The position numbers were made by a program, and so were the translations under genes. A stretch of DNA of 64,000 nt from Neurospora tetrasperma FGSC 2508 (taxonomy: Eukaryota; Ascomycota; Sordariomycetes; Sordariales; Sordariaceae), in the NCBI RefSeq assembly GCF_000213175.1, contig NW_009799179.1, positions 2,403,744 to 2,467,743 of the forward strand, in the 5' to 3' direction. The notes beneath the pieces are model-generated. The model had not been told where the DNA came from, did not search any database, and worked only from the letters and a program-made list of their open reading frames with translations. Shown here one piece after another: positions 35,025 to 45,524 of this stretch (position 1 is its first letter; every line of letters starts with the position of its first letter).

Positions 35025-35515
35025 ATGTCCGGACAAGCTTCTTCAAGCAACAGTACGTCTATCTCCAGGTGCCACCTTCAGCACAACCCGACTGCCACCC
35101 CCCTTTTGACACTTCTTTCACGCACTATGTCAACCATAGATCTTATCCCTTTCCCTCCTCTCTCTCCCCTTTCCCATCCTCGTTCCCATCCCCTCCTCCC
35201 CTTACTCGTTCCCATCCGGCCTCCCTCCAGCCTGCCTTCCACTTAAGCAAGCACTTTACTAACTTCCTTCCACCAAACTACCTAGTCAACAACTCAACAA
35301 ACTCCTACTCATCCTCCCCTTCTTCCAACAACAGCACCAGCAGCAGCAACTCTATCAATTACTCCGCCTACAAAGACACGTACGGCTCCGCCAACGGCAA
35401 CACCCCGATGGATCGGTACAAGGAGCAGAGCCGCTATGAGGAAGGGTGGAACTCGCACCATGTTACTAGCGGTGGGAGTGGTGGGGGTTATGGAGGTGGG
35501 TATGGGAAGAAGTAG
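35025..35515 (+). CDS. Small Ser/Asn- and Gly/Tyr-rich protein
   Basis: Two exons, 35025-35052 and 35286-35515, joined by donor GTACGT and acceptor CCTAG, giving 85 residues. It starts MSGQASSSN, has a long Ser/Asn run, then a less biased core SAYKDTYGSANGNTPMDRYKEQSRYEEGW and a tail of GGGYGGGYGKK. The first-exon frame and second-exon frame meet correctly across the 233-nt intron, which is long for this window. CATATAAAC about 45 bases upstream could be the TATA element. No family recognised; the composition suits a small disordered or stress-related protein. Confidence 0.6.
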
Positions 35516-36964
35516 GGTAGGTAGGTACCTACATGGTAGTAAATTGCAGGATGGATGAGTTGGAGGAATGGAAGGGGGAACTGGAACGGTCGATGGGGGT
35601 GGTGACATAGGGCTGGTTTGATTCAAATTTGGTCCTGGCCTGGTGCTATGGAAATCGCGGGGGCAAGAGGTGGGTGTGCGGCTTTCACGCATATGGTTGG
35701 TGAAGTGAAGGGATAGATGGAGAGAGGGATGATGGGATCGAGGTGGAGATAGAGGCTGATGCTGGTCCTCGCTTTGGGTAGGTACCTCTACCTCTACCTT
35801 ACCCTTTTCTCTTTGATCGAGTATAGGATGGCAGGAGGTTGTTTGAGTGGCATAGGCTGGGGCTCACGATATCGTCTGGTTTGGTAACATGTTCCTTTGT
35901 TCGATAGTTAGGTTTGGGATGGCTTGGGTTTTGTGGATTTCGGGTGTTGGTGGTGTTTATGCTGTTTGGTCATGGTTATTGATTATCTCTCATGCTTGTC
36001 GGACATTTGGTTGTATTGATACTATTTTCGGGCGTTCTATTGGACTGTAGGCCGGTTGCTCAGTCGTGTTTGTTAGGTTCGTCTTGTTCAATTATGATTA
36101 TTTCCTCTTTTCCACGGGCGATAAGGTCTGTGCCGTGGGGGAAGTTGCCTACTTAGAGGTAGCTTGGAGTTGTAAGCCGTGAGAGGGAACAAGAAACATG
36201 ACTGAGAAAGCAAGCTTGTGAGGCTGGAAACAGGCAAGTGAAATTCTCATAAGTACCTCTAGTACGTCTCGTCGATGGAAACATGATGGCCAGAGCTAAC
36301 TCTATTTTCGTGTAGATTACACGACAGGCATGTTACCTCTACTCAGATAGAACGCTATTTCTCAGGGCACTATGAGAGGTTAGTACTCGCTTTGAAGTCT
36401 GGCGAATGCTTTTTTCATTATGGTACTGTCCAATACCCAGACCTATTCAAGGTCCTTTCGGCTCACCGCAAAACCGCGGAACCTCGGAACCTTCCCGGCA
36501 CAAAGAAAACGCCTACGGGAATTTAGTCATGCACCAAAAACCTTTATCCTTTTTCTGATCTCGTGTCCTCTTTGGGCCCAAGCACAATGGCATTCACGCG
36601 ACTCTCTTAGATGCCCCTTCATCCCACATACTCCAAAATGCACATCCCCAAGAGGCACAGAATGGCTGTTCACTGGCATTATGAGAGATGGAGTTTGAGT
36701 AATTGAAGAGCTGTTCACTAAATTCATCGGTGCTTTGTCTCAAGCGAGCTCTAAAATGGGTAACGGGGGTTCTTTTGGGGGTTAAATATCCAACAATATC
36801 CTTGTTTTTTGTGCTCCCCACCATCAGTACCCCCATCACCAACTACAACTGGTCGAATCTTTTGGCTCATCAGCAATTAGAGGAGTTTGTGAGATTTTGA
36901 ACTTTTGGAAGAGTATTTGATCTGGAGGGTAGAACTTTCCCTGAGACTCCAGTAGAAGTACAAA
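35516..36964. other. Intergenic region rich in TACCTCTA words
   Basis: No gene seen. It holds GTAGGTACCTAC at about 35520 and TACCTCTA/TAGAGGTA words near 35788 (two), 36156, 36253 and 36337, plus GT-rich sequence at 35850-36080. Confidence 0.4.
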
Positions 36965-38259
36965 ATGGCAATTGTAAGTACCACCATACCCTTCCTCCTT
37001 TCTCTTTCTGCCTAGGTATAACCTAGGTACCAAACAAATCGACTCGCTAACTTGTATACTTCACAGACCTACATCAGTCCCCGAAAGCTGAAGAAATATT
37101 ACATTGATCCGTCCTGTGACGCCAAATTCGACCAGCAATTCGACGGGTTCGTTCAAGAGGCCATGGAGTATGCCCGCCAAGCCGTGAATAGGCTCACATC
37201 CTCCTCCGACTTAGACTTCGCCCGGGTCTACGAGACTCTCTTCAAAATGCCAAAGTCCGACAAGCAAAGGTTCAACTGGGCAAAGGACTTCCGACTGATG
37301 AACCCCCACAGTGCCTCGGTCCGAATGACAGCTTATGAACATGTCGTCGGCGTATTGAGAGACTTTGCTACAAACTGGAGAAGGACTCCCAACCACTGGG
37401 AAGCAGATGTACGGTTTCACTGCGACGCTCGTAAGTAACCCCCCATTTTCTTCCATGATCAGAGTTCCCCTCCCTGTTCAATCTCAAGCCGTCAAGACCT
37501 TTGCATGATGCTAATAACCTAGGTACAGAAACCCGCTTCATCCCCATACACCACTCCAGCTCCTCCAGCCTCTCCTCCTCCTCCTCCCATCTCACCTACC
37601 TCGACCCCACAAATTCAGTCTTCAACACCGGCTCCTTCCCCTCCAACCTCACCCGCCAAGCCTTTACTTCCCACGAACTTTCTACCGAGGGCGCAAAAGG
37701 ACAAGTCCATAACCTATTTGGTCTCACCGGCATCCAAGGTCACTCCAACGTCCAAAACCCAGCCAGGGTCGTGATCGACCTAGGCCAAAAAACATGGGAG
37801 GCCTTCTCGGACAGCATAAGAAGCATAAGGGAAAAGAAAAGTTCTTCTAGATACCAGGATAACGCCAGTGTGTCGGACCTCACATGCATGTTGCTCAAAT
37901 ACAAAAGTAAAGTGGATGATGTCTCGCAATGGTCGTCAGTGCCAAAAATCATCTTCCACGAGATGATGCATTGTCGATACTACGGCCTTCACGATGCAAA
38001 TGCAAATGCAAATGCAAGTGCTACATGTACATGTACAGTGGGCTCAAACTGGCAGTCGTGCATGGATGTCGTCCGCTGGGGATCTGGACCGAGTTGCGTG
38101 GTCTTGAATGCGGAGAGCTACGCGATGCTGGGCCTCATGGCTTGGCTGGCTGATGTAAGGCCTGACGATGAGGAGACGAGTGGGTATACTTTGTCGCGAG
38201 AGGATGAGGGGGAGAGGGTCATGGGAGTGGTGCGCTTTTATTCGGATATTACTGCCTAA
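36965..38259 (+). CDS. M35-like (HExxH) metalloprotease-like protein
   Basis: Three exons: 36965-36973 (9 nt, MAI), 37067-37430 and 37523-38259, giving 369 residues. The third exon could instead start at 37529, because two in-phase acceptor AGs lie six bases apart. Zinc-site signature IIFHEMMHCRYYG near residue 267-279 and a downstream VLNAESYAMLGLMAWLAD (about 318-335) resemble the deuterolysin/lysine-specific metalloendopeptidase-like group, in which a Asn-Ala-x-x-Tyr-Ala helix follows the HExxH helix. There is no signal peptide in this model, so either it is intracellular or a further upstream exon is missing. A hexanucleotide repeat coding Ala-Asn pairs lies just after the zinc motif. Enzyme activity is inferred only. 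Confidence 0.8.
37993..38018 (+). repeat. (GCAAAT)n hexanucleotide repeat in coding sequence
   Basis: A short tandem repeat encoding alternating Ala and Asn directly after HEMMHCRYYGLHD in the metalloprotease-like gene, followed by an ACATGT/ACATGTACA stretch coding a Thr/Cys run. It probably enlarges a loop near the active site. Confidence 0.8.
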
Positions 38260-39886
38260 GGTACCTCTAGGTGGAATGTCTCTCTTTTGTCTGTTCAGCT
38301 TGCACGGTATCTCCGACGTGACCAGTAGTTCTGGGCCCGGTCTGGCACTCTTTTGGTATTATTTCTCCTGTGTTCTATCACCGTCTTGTCCCTACTGATT
38401 GTTTTTGGTCTTATAGCACGATTCCCTAGATTTTCCTGGTCTTAGGGACTCTCTTGACCCTTTCGTTTTATCTCATTCTTTCTTTTACGCATCTAGAATC
38501 TTAGGTGCCTCTTGACTTCACTAATGTCTTCGCCTTCCTGTCAGGGCGAATTTAACAATCTCATCTATTCTATGTTCCGAACTTAATTTTGTTCAAAACG
38601 CTGGGAATTCCAGGTCAAAGTTCGGACCTAACTATCCGTATTCTTGCCACTGCCAGGAATGCCAGTGACAGCCGACTTAGTACCCCAACCTGTATGCATG
38701 CATCTTTTGTCTTTGTCTTGGTTTCAATGAAGGTCCAGGTGAAGACGCCCCAAGTGAAGGAACTACCCAGTGAATAGTGACTCAGTTGACAAGCACTTTC
38801 CTTCTGATATGAGGACGTTTCTCGTAAAGACGCGTATTGCTCATATACGATAGTGAGACTGGACTCTTTCTTGGGTGCTAGGCATCAATGCCTCCTAACC
38901 CAGTTTTAATGGAGGACGGATATGCATATCGATAATAGGAATCACGTTATTACGTTAATCGTCGTCGCCGTGAATACATGTCTTTCGGATATAACGGAGA
39001 TTTCTGCCTGTCGTTCAAGTGGACAGTTCCGAGCTGTGTTCAGTGACACACCCCGCTCGATATGGTCAGTTTCATGTTCACTCCTTGCCCTAAGCATCAC
39101 AGCTTCAAGAATGTACTACAAATTGTGCACGACAGTTACACCCGTGTTTCCAGTCGAGCTTCACTACCCATCTTGTGCCCGTATCTTCCATGCCAGACCC
39201 AATGACGGAGCTTATCTCCTGTTGGTGTGACCTCCGTGAACCCCTCAACAAACATGTGTGAGTGTCCGACTACTTGCATGAACGACGATGCGTAATGCCA
39301 AATATTGGGTTCCCCAAAGGTGAAGAGCTTCGCCCATATAAAGGGCAGACAGAGCCCCTGCCCTGGGGATCTTCAATACCGCAAGTAGCTCTCACAAGCG
39401 GATAATATCTAGGGAATTCGTTTGTTGAGATGCCTCAATAATGAAGCTACCTACGCTACCTAGCCCCGCAATCATGATGCATCAGCTCCAGGCTGGATTC
39501 TTCATGTTCAGCCATTCAAGCATTCATGTTTAAATGTTGAAGTGTAGGTAGGATGGGTGGTGAATGTCATCGGAGTTATGTTCGACCATCATGGCAACAA
39601 CACATGATGAAGAGCGAATACATATATTGCCAACATCCATGACATGCTCTCCTGGGGCAAAGAAAACAAGCCAGGATGTCCATAAAGGCGGGCCATAATG
39701 ATTTTCCCCTGGAGCTCTTAATTCTTTTTCTTCCCCATCCGCACCTGAACTCGAGGGAAACGACGGCAAGCCATCAGTCAACCACAAGCTTCAAGTCAAG
39801 ACCGAGATCACACAACGCTATCAAGAGGTACGTAGTTTGCCTTGAATCTGCCGATACTCGTTAAACGCAGTATCTGACTGCATCTA
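38260..39886. other. Intergenic region
   Basis: No gene supported. A TACCTCTAGG word follows the stop codon of the metalloprotease-like gene at about 38262. A donor-like GTACGT at 39827 and an acceptor-like CATCTAG at 39887 could belong to the low-complexity gene that follows. Confidence 0.4.
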
Positions 39887-39887
39887 G

Positions 39888-40664
39888 ACCTCCCAAGAAC
39901 CAACGCCAATCGAACAGGCAACAGCCAAAGCCAGATACTCAAGCAGTAATCATGCTACCAAACACCCAGAACCCCAGCGCCCAGGTGGTTCGGGAAGTCC
40001 ACGAGTTCGATGCAAACTCCTCGGCCAAAGGGCCAGGCACACCACATGCCTTTGCCAACCACTCCTCCTCCTCCTCCTGGATTTTTTTTTCCCAGCCACC
40101 CCAACCACGACCATATCCTCCCCTTCTCTTATCCCCTCCTCCTCCTCCGCCGCCGCGGCTACCACCCAGAAGCAGCAGCTTCAGCCCCTCGACGTAACCC
40201 ATTCAGTAATTTCCAATTTCGGCGTCATCGGAACGGACGCGATTTTCGTGGGGTACACAACTCCCACTGGAGCCACCGAAGGAGTCCTTTCGGTTCCGTC
40301 GCCGTCATCATCACCGTCGCCGTCAGTCTCCAAGCCGCCAACAAGGCCTGGACCTGACTCTGAACCTGAAGGGGAGTCGAAGTCAGGGGCACCACCAATA
40401 GGAAAAACAACGGCGCAGGTGACAGCAGGCCAAAACACAGTCACGGCTATTTTGATTACATGTACATCACGGGCGCGTAATGCCGACTTTACACCACGTG
40501 AGAAACAAGACGAAGACAAAGAGGTCGAAGAGGCTGCAAAGAAGAGAAAAATTAGGAAGCAGACTGCTGCGTCATATTCTGTCTGTGCAAAATGGTTGAG
40601 AGAGCAGATGGAAGACTTGGGGCGAGCAAAGGCAAGAAGGGAAGGAAGAGAAGAGAATAGGTAG
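39888..40664 (+). CDS. Possible low-complexity gene, structure uncertain
   Basis: One frame stays open from an acceptor-like CATCTAG at 39887 to a stop at 40664. Its second half looks protein-like: THSVISNFGVIGTDAIFVGY, a Ser/Pro run, then a charged helical tail (REKQDEDKEVEEAAKKRKI and SVCAKWLREQMEDLGRAKAR). A polypyrimidine stretch ending TTTCCCAG at 40095 could be a second acceptor. The start is unknown; an upstream ATG at 39676 with a GTACGT donor at 39827 is one option but the phase was not confirmed. No family recognised. Confidence 0.25.
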   Translation, partial: TSQEPTPIEQATAKARYSSSNHATKHPEPQRPGGSGSPRVRCKLLGQRARHTTCLCQPLLLLLLDFFFPATPTTTISSPSLIPSSSSAAAATTQKQQLQPLDVTHSVISNFGVIGTDAIFVGYTTPTGATEGVLSVPSPSSSPSPSVSKPPTRPGPDSEPEGESKSGAPPIGKTTAQVTAGQNTVTAILITCTSRARNADFTPREKQDEDKEVEEAAKKRKIRKQTAASYSVCAKWLREQMEDLGRAKARREGREENR

Positions 40665-43600
40665 GGAGGCAAGCAGATATGGATAAGTAAAAGGGAGTTA
40701 GAGTGGTTGTGACTGGTTGGGAACTTGGGTGCAGCGGTTGATCTGAGGGTAAAGGAAGTTACCTCTAGTAGGAAAGGTGGAAGGTGGGATTGGGCATCAG
40801 GGGAGTTAGATGACATCATCTCTTCTGCTTAAGATGGAAGGCTCCGATGAGAAGCGAACGGAGGGAACAGTGAGAATTTTGAATGAACAACGCAAGAACG
40901 TAGAGGTAGGTAGGGATCCAAGAACGTACTTTCTTCCAAGTCAAAGCGTGAAGCCGACGAATGCGAGTGGTGTGTTCGGATCCATGTCTTTGCACGCCCT
41001 GCCCCTTTCTAATCCGGTGCTCTCCATAGAATGTGAAGCTACGTACAGGGTCACTTGATCACCAGGGGCACCGAAAAAAGAAACTCTAAGCCTTGCCATG
41101 TGATATTGATACTTCAACTTGCTCATTCTATTACGCCTTTCGGGGTGGCTTGGGTAAGTCAAGGACTAGCCCTTCGGCAATTCAATCCTATCCCCTGCCA
41201 GGTCTGGATAGGTAGAGGGAATCAAAGTTGGGGGAAAAGCAACGAAAGAGGAATAAAAAAACGGAAAAATCCGAAAGAGAAGAAGAAGAAGATAAGAGAG
41301 AGAGAGAAAGAGAGACGGGAACGGTAGCGTAGATGACTTACGACTAGGTACTAAGCAGGATAGTAAACGTCAGCAAGGTACCTCTAAGGAGGTAGCCTCG
41401 CCTCGCCTCGTCTCTTGTACAAACTACATGTACGGCTTATATGAATCCGGCCAAGGGGTCTCGCAACTCCAGTGCACTTCTACTAGAGAATAGCGAGGAG
41501 AATCCATCGTCCAACGCTTTTTTTTTTTTTCTCTCTTTTTTTCGCCTTGACCAAGGCAAAAGAACAAGCAAACAAAAAGCAGACCCATCGACTCGCTCAT
41601 GTCCTCTAAAGCTATGGAATGCCAGGATTTCCAAGCTCTATCAGTTGAGAATATATCGAACACGATTATTCGGATGTTTTAGGTCCGAATTAGGAAGTTG
41701 CAAGTAAAAGAACTTTCGACCTTCGAGAAGTCTGCGTCTGTTCAGAGTGTTCACAAATCAAGTCTGCCAACATCTACCTCTACTTGGCCCGTGAATCTCA
41801 TCTCGCTCGGCTCCTCATGGGAGAACTACGAGGCAAAATAGGGTGGGCATACATACCACTACTAGACAGCCCTCACAGGAACAGAAAGACAAACCGGATA
41901 CGAAGGCTGACAGGCAACCCGTTGGTGCATTCGGGCACGGTCTTTGGCGTCTTTGGCAAAGTTGAAGGCAAGTGGAGAGGAAGGGCAAGGACATGGGATG
42001 ACAGGAAGACGATATAACTTGACGTTGGCCGTCAGCCGTGATTGACACTGCGTCTACCTACCTATGCAAGGTCCAGCCCCAACGCGGTTCGTCCCTACAA
42101 TCCACTACAGAGTTTCGAATAGGTACGCATCGTACCGGGCAAGCTTTTCTTGGTTACTTTATTCCAATGTTATTCCAATGAAGAAGAGGGCACTAGTCGG
42201 AGTAGCTGGTGTAAAACTGGCCTAACTTCCCACTATCTTCCATCTGATCTTCATGGCACGCCGATCAGGCAGCAAGACTGGGGTATAATTTGTCTACTAA
42301 GAAGGACCCGCCCCAGAATGGGCAGCCTTGGTTTCTTCTCCAAGAATACCAGAGCTGTCGGTTACAAAGCAGACCGAAGACTGTTATGAAGATAACCAAT
42401 AGTAGGAGGATATCATCATCAGCTTATCTCGGGCGAAATTTGACCGCACAAGTGTACGATATGATGGCGGCGAGGTGTGCGAAATTGCTTCGGCTTTAGG
42501 CAAACCCAAGTATGTTTCTCCTGGTTTCTTAACCTCCGACATAGTTCGGAGAGAGAGTGGTCTGTACGGTAGAAATAGGGTTTGTCCAAAAAGAAGGTGC
42601 AGCTCCGAGCTTGATAGGTTCGGTATAAAGCTGCGGGGGCCGACGAAATGAGGCAAAGGCTCACAGCTCATACAGTACACAACTCGAAGGTGAAAGGACC
42701 TTGAACCTTCACCGGCATTGGGCAGACAGGATAACCATGAAACCGGTGAGTGTCTCACTTGTTGTTGATGCTTCTGTTCCAAGCTGGCACAGCTTAAAAA
42801 GCAAAAAAGAAAAGAAAAGAAAAAGGAAAGAGAGGGAGCTTGCTAAGCCTTACCAAAAGGTGTGTAAGGTGTCTGCCGTGTATGTACATAGTATGTGTCT
42901 GTGGCCTGGCAGTTTGGTTCGGATTTCGCTGAGGGTCTCACCATTTCCACACCCCGGTTTTCCGGCAATTCAATTCCCAAACATCTGGTTTGGCCCTATA
43001 TAGCGTATATATATGTATATTTGCGGGGTTCCCCTCATGGAACACAGAGCTCGGTCAGTGTCTCGGTGTGTTTGGTCCGATGGAACACTGGGCACCTAGT
43101 AGGGTTTTCGATCAAGGAGTGCTGCACTGTTCTTCACATATCGTCGATACCTAGTGGCTATAAGTTGACCAGTTTTCCCCATCTTTTGGGGAAATGGAAG
43201 ATGTCGACGATCTCGTTTGGTGTCTTGAAATGCTGAAAATCATATGATGTGTCACCGATGCGGGTAAGGGTGTGGATGATCATGTTTCGTTTTTGCATCC
43301 GGAACTCATGGGGGGCTTGAGCTATTGTGTGTCGCGGGATCTTCCGTTTCGCCTGCGTCCGGTGGTTCAAAGTGTGCCGGGGACGATGGGCACGGTTCCG
43401 TGAGTGAGGACTGTCACTTCCCCGGTGAGCTACGACTGGAGCAGTTCCGGGGCTTGCGGTCGTTGACGATGCGCTAGAGAATGGCGTCCAGCTTTATTCC
43501 TTGCTGAGTCCTTAGGCGCCCCGCTCACCGAGTTAAGCCCCTGATTGGGCGCACATGGAGGAGCTGTGATGATCGGCCTATTCTGGCCTTTCTTGCCTTC

Positions 43601-44588
43601 TTCTTGCCCGTTCCCGGACATGATGGGCACACAATGTCAATGGAAGCACATTAATCAAGGCCGAGGGGGGGTTCAGTGAGTGAGTGCTTGGGCCTACATA
43701 GTGTAGTAAAGGGAAATGGTTCGGTGCATTGTATCCCGCCCAGTGGCCACCCGCCACAGTCTCCCACAAGTGTACCCGTCCGTGATAGTGGTCGGTTTGT
43801 AATTCATGACTAGCGGTAAATACCATAATTATGGTAAATTTCATGTAAAAATGCCCATTTTGACCATTCTTACCTGATCATGTGACAGCAAGCTACTGAA
43901 TGAGGTAGATCTGGCCCAGTTAATGCCCGGTATGTACCTAGTAGTAGCTGAGGTGCACGGACGGTGGCACGGACCATTGAATTAGCTGTAATTACAGTAA
44001 AAATGTAATTATGTGTAAAAATGCCATTTTTTCAGAAATGATCGATCACTAGTCCGTGATGATTGGAGAGTGATTGGGCGGCCAGCAATGGAGCATGGAA
44101 GCTACCTAATAAAACCGGGTCAGCACATGGAACAAACACAAGAGGGAAACCAGGGCATCAACCTGTACTGTGTCAAGAGGGGATAAGATTGAGCACATAT
44201 GCATCACTAACCTACTCCCTTTTGGCAATGCCCTGCCAATGCCTTCTTGCTTCGTTGCAACGTGTGCTGGCCTTGGTTGCTTCACCAATACGTGTAGAGA
44301 GTGTATATCAATGTGTTATCCCCCGCGCCCTTTTCGCATCCACGTATTCAGGTATAAATGTATTCTGGTTTAAACCCAACGTCACACTCAGAATCCCCCT
44401 TGCTGTGGCGGAAAAGTTCAAGGACGACCGACCACACGGATACCTTTCCATACGGCCTTTTCTGTCTCGAAAGTCTTGTGAGCGTTCGCTGGCACCAAAG
44501 TGAATAGTCATTCAGTGGCGACTGTTTGATTGCAAATAGGACGGGCCTTATCTGCCCCGCTTGCCTGACTTGAGAGAAAGTCTGCATC
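40665..44588. other. Long gene-poor region
   Basis: About 3.9 kb with no gene I can support. It holds GAA/GA repeats (about 41278-41316), a CCTCG repeat (41397-41411), a T-run (41519-41532), several TACCTCTA words (40760, 40902, 41380, 41772), an ATAT tract (43005-43020) and a palindrome-rich AT block (about 43800-44060). Confidence 0.4.
43800..44060. repeat. Palindrome-rich AT block, possible worn transposon
   Basis: It has a perfect 16-base palindrome TACCATAATTATGGTA and, about 170 bases on, a 12-base palindrome CTGTAATTACAG. Each is followed by GTAAA and a GTAAAAATGCCATTTT-like word. GTCCGTGAT occurs on both outer sides (about 43778 and 44051), with the opposite-strand form CACGGAC between. 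It looks like a degenerate repeat pair, but terminal inverted repeats and a target duplication could not be defined. Confidence 0.4.
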
Positions 44589-45524
44589 ATGGCTGCCACG
44601 CTCCCACGTCCGGCTGTCCTGCCGCACTCCAGCGGGTGGCAGTCGTGTTCAGCTTCAGATCGGTTTTCACTTGAGACTGTCTCCTCTTCGCCAGCACCAT
44701 CAACCACTAGCGGCAACAACACCACGGCGGAGAGCTTCGCCAGCACTACGCCCACCAATAACCCGGACCCGTCTACACCAAGTGGGACTGAATCACGATC
44801 AGCACCAAACCAACACCAGCAGCAGCATGTCGGTTCCAACATGTCGCAAAGCGTCGTCTTGGTCCATTCAAGAGGGCTGGAGTACAACCGTCCAGTTCCA
44901 ATATCGATGCAAGATATTGCCTGGTATCCGATGCAAGAGTCACCGCAATCTGAAGACGGTGTGACGAGGTCTTCCCCCGAGATGCTCGTAGCCGTATGGC
45001 CGACAACAACAACAACGTCAACAAGGACAACATCAGCAACAGATGGGCGCAGACGACAACCATCTCAGAATGTCAGCATCAGCGCGTCCGCCGAGACACC
45101 GTTCATCCACATCCCGCGATGCAAGCTGTCCATCACTGATTTTGACGACCTTCGCCAACCGTTACCTGGAGCAGGAAGAGGTCCCTATCCGGGACACGGA
45201 AGCATCAAGATCGAGCAGGTCGCTCTGCCGCGAGCCGTAGTGCAGCAATTCCTCTCTGGCATCCGCCTGCCCAACGAGCTTGCCGGTGGTGTGGATGTTG
45301 ACGTCGCGTTTCCCCGCCACTTTGATGACGACCATGAGTGGGTGCAGTCGCGGTGCATCTTGTCAGACTTTTCCGAGCTGGACGAGGAGGAGGCGGCTCG
45401 ACTGTCCAGCGAGGGGAGGTTGTGCTGCTGGGGAAGCATCGTATTGATGAGGGATGGAGAGCATGGATGGGACCTGGGATTCGTGGTGCACCGAGTGTTG
45501 ACTTGTGGATGCGGTGGTCGATGA
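44589..45524 (+). CDS. 311-residue protein, not recognised
   Basis: A single ATG-started frame. The first ~90 residues are Ser/Thr/Pro/Gln-rich and low in complexity. A more ordered part follows from about 155: ETPFIHIPRCKLSITDFDDLRQPL, IEQVALPRAVVQQFLSGIRLPNEL, a VDVDVAFPRHFDDDHEW acidic stretch, SDFSELDEEEAARLSSEGR and a C-terminal MRDGEHGWDLGFVVHRVLTCGCGGR. Hydrophobic and charged residues alternate in a way typical of a folded domain, but I know no family. The absence of introns is consistent with nearby genes. Opposite-strand frames are shadows of it. Confidence 0.7.
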   Translation: MAATLPRPAVLPHSSGWQSCSASDRFSLETVSSSPAPSTTSGNNTTAESFASTTPTNNPDPSTPSGTESRSAPNQHQQQHVGSNMSQSVVLVHSRGLEYNRPVPISMQDIAWYPMQESPQSEDGVTRSSPEMLVAVWPTTTTTSTRTTSATDGRRRQPSQNVSISASAETPFIHIPRCKLSITDFDDLRQPLPGAGRGPYPGHGSIKIEQVALPRAVVQQFLSGIRLPNELAGGVDVDVAFPRHFDDDHEWVQSRCILSDFSELDEEEAARLSSEGRLCCWGSIVLMRDGEHGWDLGFVVHRVLTCGCGGR

